Source of the DNA: an uncultured Candidatus Saccharibacteria bacterium
GTDB lineage: Bacteria; Patescibacteriota; Saccharimonadia; Saccharimonadales; Saccharimonadaceae
Direction: 5' to 3'
Assembly (NCBI GenBank): GCA_937990725.1
Contig: CALKQS010000004.1
Coordinates: 1 to 64,000 of the forward strand
DNA: 64,000 bases
Of this stretch, positions 1-8,780 are shown piece by piece. Under the pieces are notes generated by a model that was not told where the DNA came from, ran no database searches, and worked only from the letters and a program-made list of their open reading frames with translations. Both the position numbers and the translations under genes were made by a program. How positions within the stretch are numbered: position 1 is the stretch's first letter; every line of letters starts with the position of its first letter.

Positions 1-36
1 GGAGGTCATACCTCATCACTCCTAGATTCAAGGTTT

Positions 37-76
37 CAATCAGTGTAGCATGGCTCACGATTGCCTACACTGATGG
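37..76 (-). terminator. hairpin at the 3' end of the small minus-strand ORF
   Basis: A 10-bp inverted repeat (ATCAGTGTAG and CTACACTGAT) surrounds the stop codon of the minus-strand ORF at 65-253. There is no clear T-run, so termination is only a suggestion. Confidence 0.35.
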
Positions 77-253
77 TAATTTAGCGACGGCTAACGGCAG
101 ATCACATGGCTTTAGCGGTTCGGGTACAACATAGGCACGGTCACAAGCGCATAAGTATTGGTGTTTCTCCCAAACAATAGGCTGTCGTGAAAACAGTTCA
201 TAAAACGTCATCTTTGCAACAATGCGCCGAAAACACGCATCCCGCTTGACCAT
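65..253 (-). CDS. small hypothetical protein (62 aa)
   Basis: This is a complete ATG-to-stop frame of 62 residues, divergent from the metY leader. It has three cysteines, including a CAC motif near the middle, and no signal peptide or membrane segment. I do not recognise a family. A 10-bp hairpin overlaps its stop codon, which weakly supports a transcription unit. Its composition fits the actinobacterial segment. It could equally be a chance frame. Confidence 0.3.
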   Translation of the reverse strand: MVKRDACFRRIVAKMTFYELFSRQPIVWEKHQYLCACDRAYVVPEPLKPCDLPLAVAKLPSV

Positions 254-281
254 GTGCGCTTCCTATGAAACTCTAGATGCA

Positions 282-369
282 GGTCATGAGAGCCAGTGAT
301 AAGCCCCAGCTAGCTGGCCGGCAACCCTCCTCCGCGGTGGGGTGCCCTGGGTGAGGACCAGGCGTTGAA
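282..369 (+). promoter_or_regulatory. SAM-IV riboswitch
   Basis: The stretch matches the conserved core of the SAM-IV aptamer of actinomycetes: GGTCATGAG at the 5' side, GCCAG, AGCCCC, GCTGGCCGGCAACCCTCC, CGCGGTGGGGTGCC and a closing GACCAGG-TTGA. GGTC at 282 pairs with GACC near 356. It lies about 135 bases before metY, a methionine-synthesis gene, as expected for repression at high S-adenosylmethionine. I see no strong intrinsic terminator between aptamer and gene, so control may be translational or through an undetected alternative fold. Confidence 0.9.
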
Positions 370-504
370 CACAAAGTACAACGCAAGCGCGGGACCGATG
401 TGCCCGATTCTGGTACATCGTTTTTTCGTTTGCAGAGAAGAAAGCCTAAGAGCTCTGTACCGAAATCGGCATGCGGCCCCCTGAACTATCACAAGGAGCT
501 TCGC

Positions 505-1851
505 ATGAGCAACACTACAGTCCCGACTCCCGCCAACCCCGCCGGTTGGAAATTTGAAACCCGCCAGATTCACGCGGGGCAGGCACCGGATGCTGCAACG
601 GGAGCTCGGGCGTTACCTATCTACCAGACCACCTCGTTCGTTTTCGAGAACGCAGAACAGGCCGCTAACCGTTTTGCTCTCACAGAGCTTGGGCCTATCT
701 ATACCCGTCTGAACAACCCCACCCAAGAGGTTATCGAAAACCGCATCGCATCCCTTGAAGGGGGAGTGGGCGCGCTTTTGCTGGCCTCAGGTCAAGCGGC
801 TATTACCTATGCGATTCTCAACATTGCGGGTGCGGGCGACCATATCGTGGCTTCCCCTTCGATCTACGGAGGAACCTACAATTTACTGAAATATACGCTT
901 GCCGACCTCGGCGTTGAAACTACGTTTGTTGAGAACCCGGACGACCTGCAGCAATGGCGCGATGCGGTTCGCCCCAACACGAAACTCTTCTACGGAGAAA
1001 CCGTACCTAACCCCCGGAACGATGTGCTCGACATCGAGCCTATCGCCCAGATCGCCCACGACAATGGCGTTCCCCTAATCGTCGATAACACTGTTCCCAC
1101 TCCTTACCTTGTGCGCCCCATCGAATTTGGTGCGGATGTGGTAATCCATTCCGCCACGAAATATCTGGGTGGGCACGGCACCTCAATTGGCGGTGTTATC
1201 GTGGACTCCGGGAATTTCGACTATGGAACCAATCCCGAAAAGTTCCCCAAGTTCAACGAACCGGCACCTGGCTACCACGGTCTAGTTTATGCCCGTGACT
1301 TGGGCAAAGACTCCGCTTTTGGTGCGAACCTTTCCTATATTCTCAAGGCGCGGGTTTCGCTTCTGCGCGACACCGGGGCGGCGATCTCTCCAACCAACGC
1401 CTTCAACATTGGTATCGGGCTGGAGACTCTTTCCCTGCGCATCGAACGCCATATCGAGAACGCGACCAAGGTTGCAAACTGGTTGGAGGAGCATCCGCTG
1501 GTCGATCAGGTGATCTGGGCCGGTCTGCCTTCATCGCCCTGGTACGAGCGAGCCCAGAAGTACCTGCCGAAGGGGCCGGGCGCCGTCATAGGATTTACCC
1601 TTAAAGACGCCGACCTGGAACAGACCCGTACCTTTGTGGACGCCCTGCAGCTGCACTCCAATGTGGCGAATATCGGCGATGTGCGTTCGCTTGTTATTCA
1701 CCCTGCATCCACCACCCACTCGCAGCTTTCCGAGGAAGAGCTAGAGGCAATCGGTGTGAGCAAAAACTTTGTGCGCCTCTCTGTAGGTATCGAAAATATT
1801 GACGACATTATCGCAGACCTTGAATTGGGTTTTGCAACTCTGAACGCCTAA
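505..1851 (+). CDS. metY: O-acetylhomoserine aminocarboxypropyltransferase
   Basis: A PLP-dependent Cys/Met-metabolism enzyme of 448 aa that makes homocysteine from O-acetylhomoserine and sulfide in the cytosol. The N-terminal region has the family QTTSFVF segment and YTRLNNPT; the PLP lysine lies in the HSATKYLGGHG motif; a GIGLETLSLR stretch follows. The start at 505 is chosen because AAGGAG lies 9 bases upstream; the frame is open 35 codons further up, but that would run into the leader. metX follows after 95 bases, the usual direct-sulfhydrylation operon. A SAM-IV aptamer lies upstream. Codon use and closest relatives look like Micrococcaceae (Rothia-type). Confidence 0.95.
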   Translation: MSNTTVPTPANPAGWKFETRQIHAGQAPDAATGARALPIYQTTSFVFENAEQAANRFALTELGPIYTRLNNPTQEVIENRIASLEGGVGALLLASGQAAITYAILNIAGAGDHIVASPSIYGGTYNLLKYTLADLGVETTFVENPDDLQQWRDAVRPNTKLFYGETVPNPRNDVLDIEPIAQIAHDNGVPLIVDNTVPTPYLVRPIEFGADVVIHSATKYLGGHGTSIGGVIVDSGNFDYGTNPEKFPKFNEPAPGYHGLVYARDLGKDSAFGANLSYILKARVSLLRDTGAAISPTNAFNIGIGLETLSLRIERHIENATKVANWLEEHPLVDQVIWAGLPSSPWYERAQKYLPKGPGAVIGFTLKDADLEQTRTFVDALQLHSNVANIGDVRSLVIHPASTTHSQLSEEELEAIGVSKNFVRLSVGIENIDDIIADLELGFATLNA

Positions 1852-1946
1852 CCTGCACCGCCACGACCGGGCTGCACAGTAAGTGCTCGGTCGCGGTATC
1901 GGTTTCTCGCCTGCCATTACCAACTACTGGTTATCGAGGAGAAAAC

Positions 1947-3230
1947 ATGACGGAAAATACCGTACACGCCACCTATCTGTCGCAGCTGCAGTATCCCAGC
2001 GCTCAGGGGTACCTGCGGCAGATGGCGATCGGTGATTTCACCCTCGAAAACGGTACCGTGCTTCCACAGGTAAACATCGGGTACGAAACGTGGGGGACTC
2101 TTAACGAAGCTGGGGACAACGCGATTCTTATTCTGCATGCCCTTACCGGTGACACCCATGTTTCGCGCGGGATTCCCACATCAGATATGCCTGCACCCAG
2201 TATTCGCGCAGTCGAAAGTGATGGTTGGTGGGAAGGTATTGTGGGGCCGGGCGCGGTGGTCGATACTACCAAGTATTTTGTGATAGCCCCCAATATCTTG
2301 GGTGGATGCTACGGTTCGACCGGTCCGGCAAGTATCGTACCCGAGGGGTACCCGGGTGCCGGAAAACCCTGGGGGTCACGCTTTCCTCACGTCACTATTC
2401 GCGACTCGGTACGAGCCGAAGCCGAACTTATCGCCCGGTTGGGGATTAAGAGTTTTCACCATGTCATCGGCGGATCGCTCGGCGGAGCACGCGCTATCGA
2501 ATGGGCGGCAACCTTCCCCGAGATGGTACGCGGATGCGCGGTCATCGCCGCCGGCCCTGCTGCCACTGCCGAACAGATTTCCTGGGCGCACACCCAGAAC
2601 CTCGCCATCCGTGCTGATGCCAATTTTGCTTCCGGCGACTATTACGGGGGAGCGGCACCCACGGCCGGGCTCGCGCTGGCGAGGCGCATAGCCCACACTA
2701 CCTACCGCAGCCCAGCCGAGTTGGAGCATCGCTTTGGGCGGCAGGCAAACCGCGGCGAATCCACCGACGGCGGGTCTATCGGTGAGAACCGCGGACGATA
2801 TGCGGTCGAAAGCTACCTGGACCACCATGGCGATAAGCTCGTTGAGCGTTTCGATGCCAATAGTTACCTTGCCGTGAATGAGGCGCTAATTTCACACAAT
2901 GTTGCACGCGGGCGCGGCAGCCTCTCGCATGCGCTTGCGCTCAGCGATTGTAAGTGGACTATCGCCGCAGTAAGCACCGATCGCCTGTTTTTTCCGCACG
3001 AATCGTACCGTCTGGCGGAGGCGCTGCCGGTTTCCGTAAAGGTCGATATTATCGAATCCGACCACGGACATGACGGTTTCTTAGTCGAATCCCGCCAGTT
3101 GGAGTCGATTCTCGCTAAGGCTCTCGGAGTCCCGGTTCCCGAGCGAGAGCGCGCTGTCGATGAAGAAAAATCTCTTCATGATATATCCGCTCTTTTCGGT
3201 TCGCCTCTTGAAACACAAAAACAGAACTAG
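1947..3230 (+). CDS. metX: homoserine O-acetyltransferase
   Basis: An alpha/beta-hydrolase-fold acyltransferase of 427 aa that acetylates L-homoserine from acetyl-CoA, giving the substrate of MetY. The nucleophile motif is GGSLGGARAIEW, the oxyanion region is ILHALTGDTHV, and the catalytic His sits in ESDHGHDGFL near the C terminus. GAGGAGAAAAC precedes the ATG. The C-terminal tail of about 30 residues after the fold is charged and probably disordered. It follows metY in the same orientation and is probably under the same SAM-IV control. Confidence 0.95.
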   Translation: MTENTVHATYLSQLQYPSAQGYLRQMAIGDFTLENGTVLPQVNIGYETWGTLNEAGDNAILILHALTGDTHVSRGIPTSDMPAPSIRAVESDGWWEGIVGPGAVVDTTKYFVIAPNILGGCYGSTGPASIVPEGYPGAGKPWGSRFPHVTIRDSVRAEAELIARLGIKSFHHVIGGSLGGARAIEWAATFPEMVRGCAVIAAGPAATAEQISWAHTQNLAIRADANFASGDYYGGAAPTAGLALARRIAHTTYRSPAELEHRFGRQANRGESTDGGSIGENRGRYAVESYLDHHGDKLVERFDANSYLAVNEALISHNVARGRGSLSHALALSDCKWTIAAVSTDRLFFPHESYRLAEALPVSVKVDIIESDHGHDGFLVESRQLESILAKALGVPVPERERAVDEEKSLHDISALFGSPLETQKQN

Positions 3231-3259
3231 CTTTCGTTTTTATATATCCGAACACAGAA

Positions 3260-3330
3260 ACCGTATATAAAAGCCTTGTGAAGACTATATTTCGGCGTGA
3301 AATAAGTCCCCACAAGGCTTTGTGTACGGT
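3260..3330. terminator. bidirectional hairpin between metX and the MerR gene
   Basis: AAGCCTTGTG (3271-3280) pairs with CACAAGGCTT (3311-3320), with an outer ACCGTA/TACGGT pair. It sits between convergent genes and probably ends both transcripts. Confidence 0.6.
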
Positions 3331-3354
3331 ACCGATAATTGTGAATGGACGAGG

Positions 3355-4170
3355 TTAGCACCAGGTCACATTCTCGGGGTCAAGGCCGTGAGCGCGGGCA
3401 TTCTCGTAGATGATGTCCCGTAGCCAGACAGCCAGTCCCGCAGCGAGCTTCTCGTAGTGCTCGTTGAAACGGGCGTCCTCAACATAACCGCGTGCCAGAA
3501 TTGCGTGCTTGGCGGGGGTTACCTCGAAGAAGAAAAGTGAGGCGCGGTGCCGCTCGGCAAGCGCATTCGCTTCCTCACTGCCCGGCTGCACGCCACGAGT
3601 GAAAGCCTCGACGAGGGCTTGTTCAACCGTGTCAAGCTCCTGCTTGCCCTTCACCCAGTCGGTGCGGCTCATGGCCGCAGTACGGCGTTGGTATTCAGCC
3701 CAATCGTCGGTGTGCCCGTAACGCTCCTGCGCTTCTTGCTCACGTGCGGGGCTGAACCCGTCGCCCATAATTTCTGCTTTTTCTGCAGCGGTGAGCTGTT
3801 CGTTCTTAGGTGCCATTGCATCCTCCAAAAGTTGATCTAGTGTTGTTAGCATGCGCTCATAGGCGGCCATTTTGCGCTGGAGCATATCTCGCTGGGCGAG
3901 TAGATGCTCGGTGCTGTTCGCTTCGTCCTGCAGTACGCTGCGAATGGCTTCAAGGCTCATGCCAATGGCGCGATACCCCATAATGACGGTGATGCGCTCA
4001 AGATCGGCATCGCTGTAGTAGCGGTATCCGTTGAGCTCATCGTGCGCGGGGCTGATCAGACCCCGCTGTTCCCAGTGGTGAAGCGTGCGCACGGTCAGCC
4101 CGTGCAGGGATGCAGCCTCTCCTACGGTGTACTCGTGCTGCCCGCCATCTGGTGTAGTGTTCGCGTCCAT
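3355..4170 (-). CDS. TipA-like MerR-family transcriptional regulator
   Basis: A 271-aa protein with an N-terminal MerR winged helix (YTVGEAASLHGLTVRTLHHWE, residues about 14-34), a long dimerisation helix around residues 80-120, and a C-terminal TipAS-type domain (about 145-265). The TipAS domain in known members binds thiopeptides and other multidrug ligands, and the protein activates efflux or its own gene. It is convergent with metX and divergent from the esterase at 4266, which it may regulate. Actinobacterial in character. No key residue seems missing. Confidence 0.88.
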   Translation of the reverse strand: MDANTTPDGGQHEYTVGEAASLHGLTVRTLHHWEQRGLISPAHDELNGYRYYSDADLERITVIMGYRAIGMSLEAIRSVLQDEANSTEHLLAQRDMLQRKMAAYERMLTTLDQLLEDAMAPKNEQLTAAEKAEIMGDGFSPAREQEAQERYGHTDDWAEYQRRTAAMSRTDWVKGKQELDTVEQALVEAFTRGVQPGSEEANALAERHRASLFFFEVTPAKHAILARGYVEDARFNEHYEKLAAGLAVWLRDIIYENARAHGLDPENVTWC

Positions 4171-4265
4171 GTTTTTACTGTAGATCCTGACGTTGGGTGA
4201 GGGTCAAGCCTTGAGCGGAAATCTATTTCGGTTGTTTATGGCAGGCTCCTCGGTAAGATGAAGAT

Positions 4266-5030
4266 ATGAGTGAAAATACGTACATTGTCGAATATTCCCG
4301 ACCCGAGGAGGAACGCGCCGGAACCCACTTGGTGCTTCTGCTGCACGGGTACGGTTCGCATGAGAAGGACCTGCTGTCACTGGCTGAACATCTGCCGCAG
4401 GAGGGTATCACCTATGCTGGGATGCGCGCCCCGCAGCCGGTAGGAACTCAGTTTTCGGCGGACACAACCGGTGCCCACATTCCCGCCGAGGCCATAGGTT
4501 ACCAGTGGTACCCACTGGATCAACAGCTCAATGCGGATGTGCGGACCATAGAACAGGCCAGCGACTACGTGCTGGAGTGGGTCGAACAGCAAGAACCACA
4601 CTACGCTTCAGTCTCGCTGGTGGGGTTCTCGCAAGGCATGGCGGTGGCAACTTCTATGGTGCGGCATCGCCCAGGAAAATTTGCCGCACTGGTGGGGCTC
4701 TCCGGATACGCGGTCGAATCGGACTCTCCTTATTTCAAGGATGACGAGCTCAAAGCCACCGGGCTGCCCGTTTTCTTCGGCAGGGACCAGGAAGACCCTA
4801 TTATTCCGCAGCCCTTCGTGGATTACACCTACGAGTGGATTCGCGCATATACCGATGGCATCAAAGTTCTGTATGCGGGCGCCGGGCACGGGGTAAGCGC
4901 CCTAGAAATCCGCCATGTAGGCGAGTTCATCGACGTGAAGGTGCTGGGCAACGCGCCCCAAATCCGTGCCGAAAAAGTTGCGGATGCTGCGGGTAACGCT
5001 GGGGCGTCAGAGCAAGGGTCAGCCGACTAA
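4266..5030 (+). CDS. phospholipase/carboxylesterase-family alpha/beta hydrolase
   Basis: A 254-aa cytosolic hydrolase related to carboxylesterase/phospholipase family enzymes such as YpfH. The oxyanion segment is VLLLHGYGSHEKDL, the nucleophile elbow GFSQGMA, an acid-bearing FFGRDQEDPII loop follows, and the His is in GAGHGVS. The last 30 residues are Ala/Gly-rich and lie beyond the fold. It is divergent from the TipA-like regulator and ends at a 23-bp terminator stem. The substrate is unknown. Confidence 0.85.
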   Translation: MSENTYIVEYSRPEEERAGTHLVLLLHGYGSHEKDLLSLAEHLPQEGITYAGMRAPQPVGTQFSADTTGAHIPAEAIGYQWYPLDQQLNADVRTIEQASDYVLEWVEQQEPHYASVSLVGFSQGMAVATSMVRHRPGKFAALVGLSGYAVESDSPYFKDDELKATGLPVFFGRDQEDPIIPQPFVDYTYEWIRAYTDGIKVLYAGAGHGVSALEIRHVGEFIDVKVLGNAPQIRAEKVADAAGNAGASEQGSAD

Positions 5031-5042
5031 AAGAACCTGAAT

Positions 5043-5103
5043 AACGCATCTTGGGTTGTATAACGCACCATCTGGCGGTACGTTATACAACCCAAGATGC
5101 GTT
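5043..5103. terminator. strong bidirectional terminator
   Basis: A perfect 23-bp inverted repeat (5043-5065 and 5081-5103, 15-base loop) lies between the convergent esterase and S4 genes and is followed by a short T-run on the plus strand. Confidence 0.8.
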
Positions 5104-5125
5104 TGTGGGAGGGGGGATAGAAAAC

Positions 5126-5338
5126 CTAGTCCTGAGCCACCTGCGCACTTACCCCGTTGAAGCTCACCGTATCGCCCAGATGCAGCTGCTTGCCCCGCGC
5201 CTCCTCAATCTGCCCATTGACCTTTACCAGCCCATGCTGGATTACTTCGCGTGCCTGCGCACCGTCTTCGACCAGATTAGCCAGCTTCAAAAACTGTCCC
5301 AGACGAATCATTTCGTCACGAATATAGATTTTCTCCAT
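5126..5338 (-). CDS. S4-domain RNA-binding protein (YbcJ-like)
   Basis: About 70 aa, consisting only of an S4 fold: RLGQFLKLANLVEDGAQAREVIQHG followed by VKVNGQ and a final beta region. Such stand-alone S4 proteins resemble E. coli YbcJ and bind structured RNA; the exact role is unknown. I take the start at MEKIYIRDEM; an upstream ATG would add ten non-conserved residues. It is convergent with the esterase and divergent from glyS. Confidence 0.8.
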   Translation of the reverse strand: MEKIYIRDEMIRLGQFLKLANLVEDGAQAREVIQHGLVKVNGQIEEARGKQLHLGDTVSFNGVSAQVAQD

Positions 5339-5581
5339 GTCACCAGTGTATCGGCGGGAGGGCGCCATGTGCGGCAGTTGTACTAACCCACCATGTGTCC
5401 CTCATGTACACGCTCTAACTAAACACTGTCTACCGTTACCCAGAAACTACACGGTAATGCAGGCATGCAATGATACCCTAGTATCTTGTACTTGTGACCG
5501 TATATCCCGGCGCTTACCGCGCGCGGAAGAACACTGAACTCACGCACGCCACAGCCGGTGGCGGGGCATAAAGGAGTAAAC

Positions 5582-6943
5582 ATGGCAGAAAAGTCCACTC
5601 TCGATAACGTTATTGCGCTCGCTAAGCGCCGCGGCTTCGTCTTCCAGGCGGGTGAAATCTACGGCGGTTCCCGCTCCGCATGGGATTACGGTCCCCTTGG
5701 CGTGGAACTGAAAGAAAACATCCGTCAGCAGTGGTGGCAGCGTTTCGTGCGTTCACGCGCGGATATGGTCGGGCTGGACTCTTCGGTAATCCTGCCTCGC
5801 CCGGTGTGGGAAGCATCCGGGCACGTGGCAACCTTTATGGACCCGCTGGTGGAATGCCTCTCGTGCCACAGGCGCCAGCGCCAAGACCACCTGATTGAGG
5901 CATTCGAGGCTAAAAAGGGGCGTGCACCTGAAAATATGGGTGAGGTTGTCTGCCCGAACTGCGGCACCCGCGGCGAATGGACCGAGCCGCAGAACTTCTC
6001 GGGCCTGTTGAAAACCTACCTGGGGCCTGTCGATAACGAGGAAGGGCTGCACTTTCTGCGCCCCGAAACCGCGCAGGGCATCTTCGTAAACTTCAACAAT
6101 GTGGTGACCGCAGCCCGCAAACGCCCTCCCTTCGGTATCGGGCAGATCGGTAAGGCATTCCGCAACGAGATCACCCCCGGCAACTTCATCTTCCGCACCC
6201 GCGAATTCGAGCAGATGGAGATCGAATACTTCGTTCACCCCGATGAAGCAGATAAGCACTTCAACGCATGGGTTGAAGACTGCTGGAACTGGTTCGTTGA
6301 CTTGGGCATTAACCCTGAGAACATGCGCCAGTTCGATGTTCCTGAGGACGACCGCGCGCACTACTCAGCGGGCACCATCGACATTGAGTACCGTTTTGGT
6401 TTCCAAGGCGGCGAATGGGGCGAACTCATGGGTGTGGCAAACCGCACCGATTACGACCTGGGCGTGCACAATGAGCACTCGAACGCGAAGCTTGAATACT
6501 TTGACCAAGCCAGCGGCGAACGTTACGTGCCCTACGTCATTGAGCCTTCATTCGGCCTGACACGCTCTATGATGGCGTTCCTCGTCGATGCTTACGTTGA
6601 GGATGAAGCCCCGAACACTAAGGGCGGCGTCGATAAGCGCGTGGTTCTCAAACTTGATCCGCGCCTGGCACCGGTGAAGGCTGCCGTTCTGCCCCTGTCG
6701 AAGAAACCCGAACTCTCCGAGCCCGCCCACAAGCTGGCAGCCGACCTGTGCGGTGCCTGGAACATCGACTACGACGAAGCGGGAGCTATCGGCCGCCGCT
6801 ACCGCCGCCAAGACGAAATCGGCACCCCGCACTGCGTAGCCATCGACTTCCAGACGCTGGAGGACGGTACCGTCACCGTGCGCGAGCGAGATACGACGGA
6901 GCAGCGGCGGGTGAAGGTTGAGGATGTGATCGTAAGACGATGA
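5582..6943 (+). CDS. glyS: glycyl-tRNA synthetase (alpha2 class II type)
   Basis: A 453-aa class II aminoacyl-tRNA synthetase of the eukaryote-like homodimeric type. Visible: the YGGSRSAWDYGPLG N-terminal motif, zinc-binding CLSCHRRQRQDH and CPNCGTRGEW, FLRPETAQGIF, motif 2 FRNEITPGNFIFRTREFEQME, motif 3 EPSFGLTRSMMAFL, and the C-terminal anticodon-binding domain ending RVKVEDVIVRR. The start at 5582 has AAAGGAG 7-8 bases upstream. The sequence is actinobacterial. Its stop overlaps the next ATG (ATGA at 6940-6943), suggesting translational coupling to the PIN gene. Confidence 0.95.
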   Translation: MAEKSTLDNVIALAKRRGFVFQAGEIYGGSRSAWDYGPLGVELKENIRQQWWQRFVRSRADMVGLDSSVILPRPVWEASGHVATFMDPLVECLSCHRRQRQDHLIEAFEAKKGRAPENMGEVVCPNCGTRGEWTEPQNFSGLLKTYLGPVDNEEGLHFLRPETAQGIFVNFNNVVTAARKRPPFGIGQIGKAFRNEITPGNFIFRTREFEQMEIEYFVHPDEADKHFNAWVEDCWNWFVDLGINPENMRQFDVPEDDRAHYSAGTIDIEYRFGFQGGEWGELMGVANRTDYDLGVHNEHSNAKLEYFDQASGERYVPYVIEPSFGLTRSMMAFLVDAYVEDEAPNTKGGVDKRVVLKLDPRLAPVKAAVLPLSKKPELSEPAHKLAADLCGAWNIDYDEAGAIGRRYRRQDEIGTPHCVAIDFQTLEDGTVTVRERDTTEQRRVKVEDVIVRR

Positions 6944-7941
6944 AAAAGAAGTATATTTTTATAGATACTAATATTTACCTTGATTTCTACAGGGTTTCTA
7001 AGGGCGATTTAAACAAGCTTGGCATACTGCGAAATGGCTTTGTTAACCCTGATATTGCAAATAGATTCGTTTTGTGTGTTAATATGCAAAATCGTGATGA
7101 ATATTACAGGAATAGGGTAAATGTTATAGAAGCTGCACTTAAGGAGTTTCATTTTAAAAAAGTTGACGTGCCAGGCCTGATATCTAATCAATGGCCTAGT
7201 ATTAGTGAACAGTTTGTTCAAGCTCAGAGTCAAATGGAGAGGATAGTGCAATCTCTCAAAGATAAGACCAGGCAATCGCTTTATGACGAGGGCCTTGAAG
7301 CTGATAGGTTGATAGGTTCTATGATGGAAAAACCAGATTCTATTAGTAAGGGTGTTGTCATGGCGGCAGAAAGGCGTTATAAAATTTTAGGTAATCCTCC
7401 TGGTAAAAAGGATAGTTGTGGAGATGCTATTCATTGGGAGTATTTACTCCACAAGGTCCCTTCTTCGGGTGAGCTAATTATAATTACTGCTGACAACGAT
7501 TGGTATTCTTCAGCCGGAGGGGACCGCCCTAATGATTTTCTTCTATATGAGTGGCGTCAAAGAAAGGGAGACTCAAGTAATCTTCGAATGTATAGAAGCA
7601 TTCAGGCTTTTTTAAAGAAAGAGATGAGTGTTGTGCTTGAAAGAGAGGCGCAGAAAGATCGTCTCCTGGAGGAGTTGCGGAATAGCAGTAGCTTTGACGA
7701 ATCAAGACGTATACTGGGTCGTCTTATGGAATATAAGGGTGAATTGAGTGGCTATCAGAAGACGAAGTTAATTCAATATTCTATAGAGAATAGCCAAATA
7801 TATAAAGCCCAGAAGTATTCTCCAAACACTATAGGGGACAGGATATGTATGCTCATTAATCTAGGAGGTCTTCCTGGAGAGCTGGACGAGAAGACAATGA
7901 CTGAATTCTGGGCTGTGTTTTCCCCTAACGTGGAAAAATAA
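6940..7941 (+). CDS. PIN-like (DUF4935-type) nuclease-domain protein
   Basis: A 333-aa protein. The N terminus FIDTNIYLDFYR carries the first PIN acidic residue (Asp9). The middle has GDAIHWEYLL and then ITADNDW, the later acidic positions seen in DUF4935/PIN-like proteins, which are predicted Mg-dependent RNases. The C-terminal 100 residues are helical and unassigned. It is much more AT-rich than either neighbour and overlaps the glyS stop by four bases. Such genes are often accessory defence or toxin functions; no antitoxin is next to it. It lies at the taxonomic junction, so its genome of origin is uncertain. Confidence 0.7.
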   Translation: MKKKYIFIDTNIYLDFYRVSKGDLNKLGILRNGFVNPDIANRFVLCVNMQNRDEYYRNRVNVIEAALKEFHFKKVDVPGLISNQWPSISEQFVQAQSQMERIVQSLKDKTRQSLYDEGLEADRLIGSMMEKPDSISKGVVMAAERRYKILGNPPGKKDSCGDAIHWEYLLHKVPSSGELIIITADNDWYSSAGGDRPNDFLLYEWRQRKGDSSNLRMYRSIQAFLKKEMSVVLEREAQKDRLLEELRNSSSFDESRRILGRLMEYKGELSGYQKTKLIQYSIENSQIYKAQKYSPNTIGDRICMLINLGGLPGELDEKTMTEFWAVFSPNVEK

Positions 7942-7960
7942 TATTGTTGTAATTACTCTC

Positions 7961-8440
7961 ATGCCAAAAAATACCAACGGACACCTCATTACGCAAAATG
8001 TAGACGGAATAGTCCGCCACGATTATCTCTACCGCATCTCCCTCAAAGCATTAATATATAACGACGCTGGGCAGATCTTGGTCGTCAAAGAGATCGATCG
8101 GCCTTTTTGGGATTTGCCTGGTGGCGGGATGGATTATGATGAGACGATTGAGTCGTCGCTAAAGCGCGAGCTGCATGAAGAGGTCGGCTACCGGGGCGAT
8201 GTGCGCTATCAAATTTTTGACGCATCGGATCAGATATATATTGAGCGGCTTGATGCGTATCAAATCTGTTTTTATTGCCGCGTTTGGCCCGAGAACTTCG
8301 ACTTTGCGCCAGGAGAGGAGGGTGATGATGTGATGTTCATCAGCCCTGATGATCTACAAGGCACTGGCTATAATGCGACCGATCGGGCATATGCGGCGCA
8401 TAGGCAGTGGCAACAACTGTATAGTAAAGTTGCACAATAA
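7961..8440 (+). CDS. Nudix hydrolase
   Basis: A 159-aa Nudix protein. The Nudix box runs from GGGMDYDETIESSLKREL into HEEVGY, with all the metal-binding glutamates (REL-HEE). It probably hydrolyses a nucleoside diphosphate derivative; the substrate cannot be read from sequence. A TGTAAT box ends about 7 bases before the ATG, the leaderless pattern seen in the rest of the Saccharibacteria part, so this is the first gene that clearly belongs to that part. A terminator follows at 8485. Confidence 0.85.
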   Translation: MPKNTNGHLITQNVDGIVRHDYLYRISLKALIYNDAGQILVVKEIDRPFWDLPGGGMDYDETIESSLKRELHEEVGYRGDVRYQIFDASDQIYIERLDAYQICFYCRVWPENFDFAPGEEGDDVMFISPDDLQGTGYNATDRAYAAHRQWQQLYSKVAQ

Positions 8441-8484
8441 ACCTTGGTTGAGATGTATTTCTTTACCAATATAACTTTATAGTG

Positions 8485-8518
8485 CCTCGACTTGAATCCG
8501 TCTCCCGTCGAGGTTTTT
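8485..8518 (+). terminator. terminator after the Nudix gene
   Basis: CCTCGAC (8485-8491) pairs with GTCGAGG (8507-8513), followed directly by TTTTT. Confidence 0.8.
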
Positions 8519-8594
8519 GGTATAATGATCACCAAAACTTCTTGTATAAAGCCGCTGAGATCAGTAAAGTAATGAGTGGCCAAGAGAGTATTGA

Positions 8595-8780
8595 GCATTC
8601 GATAGATATACTACAGTAAGTGACCGCATCGGCACCGGCCACATGCCAGAGCACGCCATGGTAGCTAGCGACTACGCCATCAAGGTTATCAACCTCCTTC
8701 ACCTCGGCGATAGAGCCGCCGCTGCCCGCGAACGCCAGTGGCAGGTGCAGGTGATGGGGGAGGAGGTGGCGGTTGTATAG
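8595..8780 (+). pseudogene. C-terminal remnant of an unidentified protein
   Basis: An open frame without a start codon, preceded by TGA at 8592, reads ...TVSDRIGTGHMPEHAMVASD and ends RERQWQVQVMGEEVAVV before TAG. Codon use looks fully coding. The ending with RQWQ resembles the C terminus of the Nudix protein just upstream (HRQWQQLY), so it may be the tail of a second, lost Nudix-like gene. Probably a deletion remnant. Confidence 0.45.
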
